Assembly (NCBI RefSeq): GCF_013285385.1 | Contig: NZ_CP054212.1 | Span: forward strand, 2,170,001 to 2,234,000 | Direction of reading: 5' to 3' | Source: Paramixta manurensis | Lineage (GTDB): Bacteria; Pseudomonadota; Gammaproteobacteria; Enterobacterales; Enterobacteriaceae | Length of the DNA stretch: 64,000 nt | Shown: in pieces, positions 17,739 to 25,745 of the stretch | Layout: the number at the start of each line of letters is the position of its first letter | Numbering within the stretch: the stretch's first letter is position 1 | Translations under genes and position numbers: made by a program | The notes under the pieces: model-generated | What the model saw: the letters and a program-made list of their open reading frames with translations, nothing else | Database searches by the model: none | What the model was told of the DNA's origin: nothing

Positions 17739-18155
17739 ATGGCGACACTGCCAGACAAAGAGAAACTGGTGCGTAATTTTAATCGTTGCGCAAACCAGGA
17801 AGAGAAGTACCTGTACATCATTGAATTGGGTAGCCGTTTGCCAGAATTGTCCGATTCCTTGCACCAGGCAGAAAACACCATTTCGGGCTGCCAAAGCCAG
17901 GTATGGATTGTGATGGAACGGGCCAACGATGGTTCGATCCATCTGCGTGGCGATAGTGATGCTGCTATCGTTAAGGGGTTGATTTCTTTGGTTTTTATTC
18001 TTTATCAAGGCATGACGGCCAGTGAAATCGTGGCCTTTGATGTACGCCCCTGGTTTGAACAACTCGCCTTAACGCAGTACCTCACACCTTCTCGCTCTCA
18101 GGGTTTAGAAGCGATGATCCGCGCCATTCGTCTCAAAGCACAAGCGCTTAGCTAA
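17739..18155 (+). CDS. sufE: sulfur acceptor protein SufE
   Basis: 138 residues, as in E. coli. Accepts persulfide from SufS on Cys51 (NTISGCQSQVW) and delivers it to SufB. Last gene of the suf operon. Ribosome site GGGAGGAG precedes ATG 17739. A GC-rich hairpin follows the stop by 18 bases. Confidence 0.96.
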   Translation: MATLPDKEKLVRNFNRCANQEEKYLYIIELGSRLPELSDSLHQAENTISGCQSQVWIVMERANDGSIHLRGDSDAAIVKGLISLVFILYQGMTASEIVAFDVRPWFEQLALTQYLTPSRSQGLEAMIRAIRLKAQALS

Positions 18156-18173
18156 GCTACACTTCTCGACAAA

Positions 18174-18196
18174 CACCCCGTTATGTTAGCGGGGTG
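18174..18196 (+). terminator. hairpin after sufE
   Basis: CACCCCG / CGGGGTG, a perfect 7-bp stem with a nine-base loop, lies between sufE and ldtE. No T-run follows, so it may only partly separate suf from ldtE. Confidence 0.45.
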
Positions 18197-18224
18197 CCTC
18201 AGTGAAATGATAAGAGAACTACGC

Positions 18225-19196
18225 ATGAAACCTGCTTACCGCCTCGTCGGATTTTTATTGCTTGCTTGTTTAACCGGGGTCCGTTCAGTCAGCGCCACCG
18301 AGTATCCATTACCGCCGGATAACAGCCGATTAATCGGTGAGAACACCACGACGGCGGTGCCGGATAATAAGCGGCCGCTGGAGGACATCGCGGCAAAATA
18401 CAAAATTGGCCTGCTGGGCATGCTGGAAGCGAACCCTGGCGTCGATCCCTGGTTGCCGAAGCCGGGCACCGAGCTAACGATTCCGGCGCAAATGCTGCTG
18501 CCGGATACGCCGCGTGAGGGGATTGTGGTGAACCTCGCCGAATTACGTCTCTATTACTATCCGAAGGGCGAGAATAAAGTCATCGTCTATCCGATCGGTA
18601 TTGGGCAATTAGGCGCGAATACGCCAACCATGGTCACCTCTGTGCGGCAAAAAATCCCCAATCCAACCTGGACGCCAACCGTCAATATTCGCAAGCGCTA
18701 CGCAAAAGAAGGAATAACCTTACCGGGTGTGGTACCCGCCGGCCCCGATAACCCGATGGGGCTGTTTGCGCTGCGTTTGGCACGCGGTAGCGGGCAGTAT
18801 CTCATTCATGGCACCAATGCGGATTTTGGCATTGGGATGCGCGTCAGTTCAGGCTGTATCCGTTTACGCCCGGATGATATTGAGGCCTTGTTCAATAGTG
18901 TGCCGAAAGGGACGCGGGTGCAGGTGATTAACCAGCCGGTAAAGTATGCGGTTGAACCCGATGGTAAGCGCTATATTGAGGTACATCAGCCGTTATCGCA
19001 TAACGAGAAGGATGACCCACAGACGATGAAGATAGCGCTGACTAAAGCGGCCAGAAGCTTTATTCATAGCCCGAAAAGCGATACTGCGCTGGCGCAGGCG
19101 GCGATAGTGCGGCGTTCGGGAATGCCAATATTAATTAATCGCGGTGAGCCGCTGGAGAAAAACGCGCCGTTACCGGCGGTGCTGCAACAGCAGTAA
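18225..19196 (+). CDS. ldtE: L,D-transpeptidase LdtE
   Basis: Periplasmic enzyme (formerly YnhG) that makes 3-3 cross-links between meso-DAP residues in peptidoglycan. I start at ATG 18225, giving MKPAYRLVGFLLLACLTG... as a clean signal peptide ending near SVSA; an upstream in-frame ATG at 18183 lies within the sufE hairpin. 323 residues. Domains: LysM-like segment at about 48-90 (LEDIAAKYKIGLLGMLEANPG), YkuD catalytic domain at about 100-235 with YLIHGTN and the active-site SSGCIRLRPDD. It is adjacent and convergent to lpp, whose product is anchored to peptidoglycan by related enzymes. Confidence 0.92.
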   Translation: MKPAYRLVGFLLLACLTGVRSVSATEYPLPPDNSRLIGENTTTAVPDNKRPLEDIAAKYKIGLLGMLEANPGVDPWLPKPGTELTIPAQMLLPDTPREGIVVNLAELRLYYYPKGENKVIVYPIGIGQLGANTPTMVTSVRQKIPNPTWTPTVNIRKRYAKEGITLPGVVPAGPDNPMGLFALRLARGSGQYLIHGTNADFGIGMRVSSGCIRLRPDDIEALFNSVPKGTRVQVINQPVKYAVEPDGKRYIEVHQPLSHNEKDDPQTMKIALTKAARSFIHSPKSDTALAQAAIVRRSGMPILINRGEPLEKNAPLPAVLQQQ

Positions 19197-19208
19197 GAAA
19201 ATCCGGAC

Positions 19209-19241
19209 AAAAAAAATGGCGCACCGAGTGCGCCATTTTTA
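19209..19241. terminator. bidirectional terminator between ldtE and lpp
   Basis: AATGGCGCA / TGCGCCATT stem with loop CCGAG, A-run on the left and T5 on the right. It can terminate both ldtE (+) and lpp (-). Confidence 0.88.
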
Positions 19242-19253
19242 TTACCAGAACTC

Positions 19254-19490
19254 TTACTTACGGTAAGAGTGAGCCTGGTTGTCCAGACGCTGGTTAGCAC
19301 GAGCTGCGTCATCTTTAGCAGCCTGAACGTCAGAACGCATTGCGTTCACGTCGTTGCTCAGTTGGTCAACTTTCGCGTTCAGAGTCTGAACGTCGGTAGA
19401 CAGCTGGTCGATTTTAGCATTGCTAGAACAACCTGCCAGCAGAGTTGAACCCAGGATTACCGCGCCCAGTACCAGTTTAGTACGATTCAT
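19254..19490 (-). CDS. lpp: major outer-membrane (Braun) lipoprotein
   Basis: 78 residues, as in E. coli. Signal peptide MNRTKLVLGAVILGSTLLAG followed by the lipidated Cys21 (LLAGC). The mature part is an alpha-helical heptad repeat (KIDQLSTDVQTLNAKVDQLS) that forms a trimer, and the C-terminal Lys78 (YRK) is the residue linked covalently to peptidoglycan. The leader and promoter are nearly identical to those of E. coli lpp. Expected to be one of the most highly expressed genes of the window. Confidence 0.97.
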   Translation of the reverse strand: MNRTKLVLGAVILGSTLLAGCSSNAKIDQLSTDVQTLNAKVDQLSNDVNAMRSDVQAAKDDAARANQRLDNQAHSYRK

Positions 19491-19535
19491 TATTTATACC
19501 CTCTAGATTGAGTTAATCTCCATGTAGCGTTACAA

Positions 19536-19564
19536 GTATTACACAAAGTTTTTTCTAATGAGAA
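19536..19564 (-). promoter_or_regulatory. lpp promoter
   Basis: Minus-strand -35 TTCTCA (19559-19564), 17-base spacer, -10 TAATAC (19536-19541), followed by the conserved leader CTACATGGAGATTAACTC and ribosome site AGAGGGTA. Same arrangement as the strong E. coli lpp promoter. Confidence 0.9.
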
Positions 19565-19745
19565 TAAATTTTTGATGAGAACATGCCTAAATTTGATCGT
19601 TCGCTCAAAGAAGCATCTGTTAAGCAAAAAATGATAAAAAATTAAGGGAAAACAGGCAGATTTAATCGGACTAACCTTAAACTATTCCTGAATTGAATAG
19701 TTATTTTCAATTGGAAATTTTAGCAAACTGTTTTACGTAAGTTGT

Positions 19746-19777
19746 AAAAAAAAAAGCGCCGCAGGGGCGCTTTTTTA
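19746..19777. terminator. terminator of pykF
   Basis: AGCGCC / GGCGCT stem flanked by A10 and T6; ends the minus-strand pykF 23 bases past its stop. The 309-base lpp-pykF gap holds only this and the lpp promoter. Confidence 0.85.
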
Positions 19778-19799
19778 TTGGCGGGGAGATTATCCCGAA

Positions 19800-21212
19800 T
19801 TACAGCACGTGAACGGAGGCGGTATTAGTAGTGCCGCTAGGAACCAGCGCACCAGAAACCATCACAACGACATCGCCTTTTTGGCCATAACCACTTTCTA
19901 ATGCCGCTTCTTTACCAATGCGGTAGAAATCATCGGTAGAGGCGATTTCGCTGACGATGTAAGTATCAATCCCTTTACTCAAAATCAACTGGCGTGCCGT
20001 TTTCTCGTTGGTAGTCAACGCCAGGATGACCGCATCCGGGAAGTATTTACGCACCGATTTCGCCGACTTACCGCCTTCAGTGGCGACGACAATCAGCGGG
20101 GCTTCCAGTTTCTCAGCGGTTTCCACCGCGCCACGACACACCGCTTCAGTGATGCGCAGCTTACGGCTGTCATTCAGGCTATCGATACGCGGCTTCATCA
20201 CCCGGTCGGTACGCTCGCAAATGGTGGCCATAATAGAGACCGACTCAAGCGGGTATTTCCCTTTGGCGCTCTCGCCTGACAGCATCACCGCATCAGTACC
20301 GTCGAGGATGGCATTGGCAACGTCGCCGGCTTCCGCGCGGGTAGGGCGCGGGTTCTTGATCATCGAGTCAAGCATCTGCGTTGCAGTAATCACCACTTTG
20401 CGCGCTTTATTACATTTTTTGATCATCATCTTCTGCGCGAAGATAACTTCTTCTACCGGAATTTCTACGCCGAGATCGCCGCGAGCAACCATAATGCCGT
20501 CGGAAGCGTCGAGAATCTCATCAAAGTTATTCAAACCTTCCTGGTTTTCAATTTTGGAGATGATCTGGATATGCTCGCCGCCATGCTGTTTCAAGTGTTC
20601 ACGAATTTCCAGCACATCGGAGCGCTTACGAATAAAGGAGGCGGCAACAAAATCAACGCCTTGTTCGCAACCGAAAATCAGATCGCGTTTATCTTTTTCC
20701 GCTAACGCCGGTAACTGAATAGAAACGCCCGGCAGGTTAACCCCTTTGTTTTCCCCCAGGTCGCCGTTATTCAGCACCTTACAAACCACGGTGTTTTCGG
20801 TAACTTCAGTCACTTCCATACCGATCAAGCCATCGTCGACTAACACGGTGTTACCAATTTTCAGATCGGAAGTCAGGCCAGCGTAGGTGACGGCCACGCG
20901 ATCGTGATTACCGATGACTGCCTGGTCGGTGGTAAAGGTAAAGGTCTGGCCCGCTTTCAGCGAAACATCATTACCGCCTTCCAGTTTCATGGTACGAATT
21001 TCCGGGCCTTTCGTATCCAGTAGAATAGCAGCCTTATAGCCGGTGTTTTTCATCACTGCACGCAGGTTCGCGATACGGCGACCGTGCTCTTCATAATCCC
21101 CGTGGGAGAAGTTTAAACGCATGACATTCATTCCTGCTTCCAGCAGGTTGGTCAGCATTTCTTCCGATTCGGTTTTCGGACCGATAGTACAAACAATCTT
21201 GGTCTTTTTCAT
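19800..21212 (-). CDS. pykF: pyruvate kinase I
   Basis: Last ATP-yielding step of glycolysis: PEP + ADP to pyruvate + ATP; activated by fructose 1,6-bisphosphate. 470 residues, as in E. coli PykF. Motifs: MRLNFSHGDYEEH, LDTKGPEIRTM, ISKIENQEGLNNFDEI (catalytic Lys), MVARGDLGVEIP, the MLSGESAKGKYP segment, and the C-terminal allosteric domain ending SGTTNTASVHVL. Type I (PykF) rather than PykA by length and sequence. A perfect-consensus Cra site about 217-230 bases upstream suggests repression in gluconeogenesis, opposite to ppsA. Confidence 0.96.
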   Translation of the reverse strand: MKKTKIVCTIGPKTESEEMLTNLLEAGMNVMRLNFSHGDYEEHGRRIANLRAVMKNTGYKAAILLDTKGPEIRTMKLEGGNDVSLKAGQTFTFTTDQAVIGNHDRVAVTYAGLTSDLKIGNTVLVDDGLIGMEVTEVTENTVVCKVLNNGDLGENKGVNLPGVSIQLPALAEKDKRDLIFGCEQGVDFVAASFIRKRSDVLEIREHLKQHGGEHIQIISKIENQEGLNNFDEILDASDGIMVARGDLGVEIPVEEVIFAQKMMIKKCNKARKVVITATQMLDSMIKNPRPTRAEAGDVANAILDGTDAVMLSGESAKGKYPLESVSIMATICERTDRVMKPRIDSLNDSRKLRITEAVCRGAVETAEKLEAPLIVVATEGGKSAKSVRKYFPDAVILALTTNEKTARQLILSKGIDTYIVSEIASTDDFYRIGKEAALESGYGQKGDVVVMVSGALVPSGTTNTASVHVL

Positions 21213-21584
21213 GACGAGTTATCTATAAGTTGTGATGGATGATAAAGGATTGATTTCGATGCCGACGGCAGCGAAACAGAAATTTATGCTGAGTAAGCGA
21301 ACAGCAGTACAAACTAAGAATAGGTGACAGAAATAAAGCGTGCAGGAGAAGTTGTGCGAAGGTGTGTCTCGGCCCGCGCGGCGCGTTTGCGCAAACTGTG
21401 AACGTTCGGTATAAGGGCACGTCAATTGGCTGAAACCATTCAAGTTAAACAACGCCCAGTATTATAGTCGCTAAGTATGCGAAAACCAATCAAAAAGCAT
21501 GGCGGCAACCGGGGTTAGATCAACGAAACGTGGGGTTACGCATGAAAGGAAGTGACAAACAGAGCGCGCGTGAAGAAAGGAAGA
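21213..21584. other. pykF upstream region
   Basis: 372 bases between pykF and the tRNA genes. Apart from the Cra site at 21429-21442 I see no gene. Two short minus-strand open frames here lack ribosome sites and overlap the leader. Confidence 0.5.
21429..21442 (+). promoter_or_regulatory. Cra (FruR) operator upstream of pykF
   Basis: GCTGAAACCATTCA fits RSTGAAWCSNTHHW at all 14 positions. Cra represses pykF in E. coli. Confidence 0.78.
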
Positions 21585-21661
21585 TGGTGCGTTCTAGTGG
21601 ACTCGAACCACCGACCCCCACCATGTCAAGGTGGTGCTCTAACCAACTGAGCTAAGAACGC
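21585..21661 (-). tRNA. tRNA-Val (GAC)
   Basis: 77 nt including encoded CCA. Cloverleaf read by eye: acceptor GCGTTCT / AGAACGC, D-arm AGCTCAGTTGGTTAGAGC, anticodon stem CCACC with loop TTGACAT (anticodon GAC), T-loop GGTTCGAGTCC. Last of three tandem copies; six bases separate it from the next. Confidence 0.96.
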
Positions 21662-21667
21662 GAATCA

Positions 21668-21744
21668 TGGTGCGTCCGAGTGGACTCGAACCACCGACCC
21701 CCACCATGTCAAGGTGGTGCTCTAACCAACTGAGCTACGGACGC
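21668..21744 (-). tRNA. tRNA-Val (GAC)
   Basis: 77 nt with CCA, acceptor GCGTCCG / CGGACGC, same anticodon arm and T-loop as its neighbours. Middle copy; the spacer to the first copy is 18 bases. Confidence 0.96.
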
Positions 21745-21762
21745 ACAATATGAAGCTGAAAA

Positions 21763-21839
21763 TGGTGCGTTCAATTGGACTCGAACCAACGACCCCCACC
21801 ATGTCAAGGTGGTGCTCTAACCAACTGAGCTATGAACGC
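21763..21839 (-). tRNA. tRNA-Val (GAC)
   Basis: 77 nt with CCA, acceptor GCGTTCA / TGAACGC, anticodon GAC. Its T-stem differs (GTTGG / CCAAT) but keeps pairing. First of the tandem operon. E. coli has two such genes (valV, valW) in this region; three are seen here. Confidence 0.96.
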
Positions 21840-21867
21840 ATTGGCTGTCTGGCGACAGCGGGGACGA

Positions 21868-21896
21868 ATATTAACGGCAGCTTACAGCGCTGGCAA
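21868..21896 (-). promoter_or_regulatory. promoter of the tRNA-Val operon
   Basis: Minus-strand TTGCCA, 17-base spacer, TAATAT, then a GC-rich discriminator (TCGTCCCC), typical of stringently controlled stable-RNA promoters. It lies 29 bases upstream of the first tRNA. Confidence 0.8.
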
Positions 21897-21983
21897 GAGG
21901 AAACATGCTTTTTTCGTTTCGACTGATGAGCAACTGTGCGACCCGTCGTTTTTTTAAGCGTGAAGGGCGCGCAAGCCCTTCGA

Positions 21984-23357
21984 TTAATGTGCGGCGCGTC
22001 CGAGTAAAACCTCGGCGGGCAGACGTTGCAAACGGCGTATTCGCCATATCATCATCACCGCCGAAGAGGTGAGGCCGATGATAAAACCGCACCAAAATCC
22101 GGCTGGCCCCATCGCGGGTACCACCAAGTCGGTCAGTGCGAGGATATAACCGCTCGGTAACCCCAACACCCAATAGGCAATCAAAGTGATAAAGAAGATG
22201 GAGCGGGTATCTTTATAGCCACGCAAAATTCCGCTGCCGATAACCTGAATAGAGTCAGAAAATTGGTAGATAGCGGCTAAAAACATCAATTGCGCCGCCA
22301 GACTGACCACTTCAGGGTTGTCGTTATACAACAGCGCAATTTGCTCGCGGAAGGTGACAGTAAAGATTGCGGTGAGTGCCGCCATAGTAATACCAACGCC
22401 TTGCGCGGTCCAGGCGGCAACCTTTGCCGCCTCGGCGGAGCCCTGCCCAAGCCGAAAACCGACGCGAATGGTGGTTGCCACGCCGAGCGAGAGGGGTAAT
22501 ACAAACATCAGTGAACTAAAGTTGAGGGCGATTTGGTGACCGGCCACTTTCACAATGCCCATCGGCGACACCAGTAACGCCACTACCGCAAACAGCGTCA
22601 CCTCGAAAAACAGGGCCAAAGCAACCGGTAGGCCAAGGGTAGTTAATCGCCACAATACGCGCCAATCTGGCTTACTAAAGGCTGAGTTGAGGCGAATATC
22701 ACGCAGCGACCGGGCGCGACGCGTCCAAAATTTAATGGCGACAAACATTACCCAATAGACGGATGCCGTCGCCACACCACAACCGACGCCACCGAGGGCT
22801 GGCATACCAAAGTGGCCGTAAATAAAGATGTAGTTAACCGGGATATTGACCAACAGGCCGATAAAGCCCATCACCATACCGGGTTTGGTTTTTGATAACC
22901 CTTCACATTGATTACGCGCGACTTGAAAGAACAGGTAGCCCGGCGCCCCCCATAATAGCGCGCGCAAATAACCCACCGCGATGTCCGCCAGGCGCGGGTC
23001 AATATTGTGCATGGCGCGAATCATATAACCGGCATTCCACAGTACCACCATAATCAGCAGCGAAACGCCTCCAGCCAGCCAGTAAGCCTGGCGAACCTGG
23101 TGGGCAATACGCTCACGTCGACCCGAGCCGTTTAATTGCGCAACAATTGGCGTCAGCGCTAAAATCAGCCCGTGACCAAACAGTATGGTGGGCAGCCAAA
23201 TAGAGGTGCCGACGGCGACTGCCGCCATATCGGTTGGGCTGACCGAGCCTGCCATGATGGTGTCGACAAAACCCATCGCGGTTTGCGCAATTTGCGCGAG
23301 GATGACCGGAATAGCGAGAGCTAATAATTGACGCGCTTCTGTCAGGTACTTCTGCAC
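21984..23357 (-). CDS. mdtK: multidrug/Na+ (H+) antiporter, MATE family
   Basis: 457 residues, as in E. coli MdtK (NorM). Twelve-helix inner-membrane exporter of cationic drugs such as fluoroquinolones, driven by Na+ or H+. Typical features: ALAIPVILAQIAQTAMGFVDTIMAGSVS at the N-terminus, LWGAPGYLFFQVARNQCEGLSKTKPGM around residue 135-160, and the duplicated second half with PLSLGVATTIRVGFRLGQG and GSGILRGYKDTRS. Divergent from ribE across 225 bases, the same arrangement as in E. coli. Confidence 0.95.
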   Translation of the reverse strand: MQKYLTEARQLLALAIPVILAQIAQTAMGFVDTIMAGSVSPTDMAAVAVGTSIWLPTILFGHGLILALTPIVAQLNGSGRRERIAHQVRQAYWLAGGVSLLIMVVLWNAGYMIRAMHNIDPRLADIAVGYLRALLWGAPGYLFFQVARNQCEGLSKTKPGMVMGFIGLLVNIPVNYIFIYGHFGMPALGGVGCGVATASVYWVMFVAIKFWTRRARSLRDIRLNSAFSKPDWRVLWRLTTLGLPVALALFFEVTLFAVVALLVSPMGIVKVAGHQIALNFSSLMFVLPLSLGVATTIRVGFRLGQGSAEAAKVAAWTAQGVGITMAALTAIFTVTFREQIALLYNDNPEVVSLAAQLMFLAAIYQFSDSIQVIGSGILRGYKDTRSIFFITLIAYWVLGLPSGYILALTDLVVPAMGPAGFWCGFIIGLTSSAVMMIWRIRRLQRLPAEVLLGRAAH

Positions 23358-23582
23358 GTATACACCTTTATCATTTTTAGAGATGAACGGGGTTAACGCC
23401 GCATTGGACGTTGAAATAAAACTAAGAGAATAAGCGGCCTAGTGTAACCAGAGAAGCGCCTTTAGCCAATCAACAATCGGTTATCATTCGGTGTTATATC
23501 GGTGGCATGCAGCGCCTTGTGTGTTTACCATAGACAGAAGACGCAGATGAGAAAATGAAAAAAATCGACTGAGGCCATCACT

Positions 23583-24233
23583 ATGTTTACCGGTATTGTG
23601 CAGGGCACCGCAGAGGTGCTTTCTATTGAAGAAAAAGATCATTTTCGTACTCACGTGGTTAAATTACCGGCGGAGTTATTACCGGGTCTGGAACTGGGTG
23701 CATCGGTTGCGCATAACGGCTGCTGTTTGACCGTGACCGCCGTTGATGGCGATCGGGTGAGTTTTGATTTAGTGAAAGAGACGCTGCGTATCACTAATCT
23801 GGGCGAATTACAGCCGGGTGATGTGGTCAATATTGAACGTGCGGCTAAATTTAGTGATGAAATCGGCGGTCACTTAATGTCCGGTCATATTATGACCACC
23901 GCTGAAATCTGTAAGATCGTCGCTTCGGAAAATAATCGTGAGATCTGGTTTAAACCCCAGGACGCGGCGCAAATGAAATACATTTTGCATAAAGGGTTTG
24001 TCGGTATTGACGGTATTAGCCTAACGGTTGGCGATGTCAGCAAAACCAAGTTTTGCGTGCATTTAATTCCGGAAACATTGGCGCGCACCACCCTAGGGGC
24101 GAAAAAGCTGGGGCAACGGGTAAATATTGAAATTGACCCGCATACGCAGGCGATTGTTGATACCGTAGAGCGGGTGTTAGCGCAGCGTGATGCTGCGCAA
24201 GTCATCGCCGCAACCGAAGCTAATATCGGGTAA
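23583..24233 (+). CDS. ribE: riboflavin synthase alpha chain
   Basis: Dismutates two 6,7-dimethyl-8-ribityllumazine molecules to riboflavin and a pyrimidine (E. coli gene also named ribC). 216 residues (E. coli 213). Two tandem lumazine-binding repeats: the first begins MFTGIVQGTAEV with HNGCCLTV; the second holds GGHLMSGHIMTT and IDGISLTVGDV. Cytosolic homotrimer. Convergent with cfa. Confidence 0.95.
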   Translation: MFTGIVQGTAEVLSIEEKDHFRTHVVKLPAELLPGLELGASVAHNGCCLTVTAVDGDRVSFDLVKETLRITNLGELQPGDVVNIERAAKFSDEIGGHLMSGHIMTTAEICKIVASENNREIWFKPQDAAQMKYILHKGFVGIDGISLTVGDVSKTKFCVHLIPETLARTTLGAKKLGQRVNIEIDPHTQAIVDTVERVLAQRDAAQVIAATEANIG

Positions 24234-24241
24234 CACCGCAT

Positions 24242-24273
24242 AAAAAAGGGCCGCTACCAAGGTAGCAGCCCTT
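24242..24273 (-). terminator. terminator of cfa
   Basis: AAGGGC-GCTAC stem (one mismatch) with loop CAAG; on the minus strand it is followed by T6, which points to the cfa transcript. It also lies eight bases past ribE. Confidence 0.78.
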
Positions 24274-24290
24274 GTCGGTCTTCGTGCAAG

Positions 24291-25439
24291 TCAATGTGGG
24301 ACGCGTAGGCCGCCTTCCACACCGCGGCTAAATACGACTTGCCAGAGTTGGATGTCGCGGGCGCGGAAGGCACCGGCGCAGGAGTTCAGATAATAACTAA
24401 ACATCCGTTTAAAACGTTCGCCATACTTCTCGGCCAATTGCGGCCATGCCACCAGAAAACGTTCGTACCACGCCATTAACGTAGTGTCATAGTCGGCGCC
24501 GAAATTGTGCCAATCCTCCATGACAAAATGCGACTCGCTGGCTTCTGCGATATGGCGCACTGAGGGCAGACATCCATTCGGGAAAATATATTTATTAATC
24601 CACGGATCGACATTCATATCGGTTTTAATTGCACCGATAGTATGCAGCAGGAAAATACCGTCCGGTTTTAAATTGCGATCGGCAACGTCGAAATAGGTGG
24701 CATAATTTTTAGGCCCAACGTGTTCAAACATTCCGACGGAAACAATTCGGTCAAACTGCAGATTAAGATCGCGGTAATCCTGCAATAGAATAGAAACATC
24801 CAGACCTTCACAGCGCTTTTGCGCCATCTTCTGTTGTTCTGCGGAAATGGTTACGCCAGTTACACTGACGCCATAATTCCGTGCGGCATATTCAGCCAAT
24901 CCACCCCAGCCGCAACCGATATCCAGCAATGACATGCCGGGTTCGAGTTTGAGCTTGTCGCAAATCATTTTTAGTTTGGCGTCTTGGGCCGCCTGGAGAT
25001 TATCGGCTTCTTTCCAGTAGGCGCAAGAATATTGCATATGCGTATCTAGCATCAGTGAAAAAAGATCATTACCTAAATCGTAATGTTCTTTACCCACAAT
25101 CCATGCCCGCTTTTTCGATTGCAAATTAGTCAGTCGGGCAGCGGCAATACGCAGCGTATCTTTAAAATGGTGGGGGAGTTTCTCATCCAGTTTATGTTTT
25201 AACACTCGGTGAAAAAACATATCCAGCCGTTCACATTCCCACCAGCCATCCATATAACTTTCGCCTAGCCCTAGCGATCCTTCCTGCAACACGCGTTTAA
25301 AAAAATCAGGATTTTTGACCTGAATATCCCAGGGGCGTGTACCATTGATTTCAATATCGGCCATGTTAAGCATTTCATGGACGATACGATACCAGTGATT
25401 TTCTTCAAGGCTCACTTCTTCTATACACGATGAACTCAT
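24291..25439 (-). CDS. cfa: cyclopropane-fatty-acyl-phospholipid synthase
   Basis: Transfers a methylene from S-adenosylmethionine to cis double bonds of membrane phospholipid acyl chains, protecting cells in stationary phase and acid. 382 residues, as in E. coli. N-terminal lipid-interacting domain (ESYMDGWWECERLD), then a class I SAM methyltransferase fold with MSLLDIGCGWGGLAEYAA, VTGVTISAEQQKMAQ, VSVGMFEHVGPKNY and the C-terminal MAWYERF...FRARDIQLWQVVFSRG. ATG 25439 follows a GGAGAAGCT ribosome site. Confidence 0.96.
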   Translation of the reverse strand: MSSSCIEEVSLEENHWYRIVHEMLNMADIEINGTRPWDIQVKNPDFFKRVLQEGSLGLGESYMDGWWECERLDMFFHRVLKHKLDEKLPHHFKDTLRIAAARLTNLQSKKRAWIVGKEHYDLGNDLFSLMLDTHMQYSCAYWKEADNLQAAQDAKLKMICDKLKLEPGMSLLDIGCGWGGLAEYAARNYGVSVTGVTISAEQQKMAQKRCEGLDVSILLQDYRDLNLQFDRIVSVGMFEHVGPKNYATYFDVADRNLKPDGIFLLHTIGAIKTDMNVDPWINKYIFPNGCLPSVRHIAEASESHFVMEDWHNFGADYDTTLMAWYERFLVAWPQLAEKYGERFKRMFSYYLNSCAGAFRARDIQLWQVVFSRGVEGGLRVPH

Positions 25440-25745
25440 AGCTTCTCCATCACCTGTGTGATCTGAACCTGAGAAATAGAATAGACAATTTCTACAGGGT
25501 TGTGCGAGAACTCACGGAAAATCCGTGCGGCCTGATATCCGACGTTTAACAGAGGATTGAAATTGAACGAAAAAAACTGCAGAGAAGCGGAACGAAAGCC
25601 ACGCTGGATAACGCTGCGACAACCCTGTCAGCCCAATCAAAAAAAGTTGATCATTTGTTATAAAATATTGCCTGAACATGAGTATATGCTCACGCCAGAC
25701 AATATTCAATGGATTATTGTTAGGGTGCTAAGTAAATAATTTCAA
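25440..25745 (-). other. cfa leader and promoter region
   Basis: 306 bases between punC and cfa without a convincing gene. In E. coli the cfa transcript has a long leader targeted by small RNAs such as RydC; a long leader is possible here, but I could not assign a promoter or pairing site by eye. Confidence 0.4.

Noticed and set aside
20008..20718. 236-codon open frame on the plus strand opposite pykF
   Set aside because: It is fully antisense to a well-supported pyruvate kinase, Ser/Arg-rich as expected for a shadow frame, and has no ribosome site.
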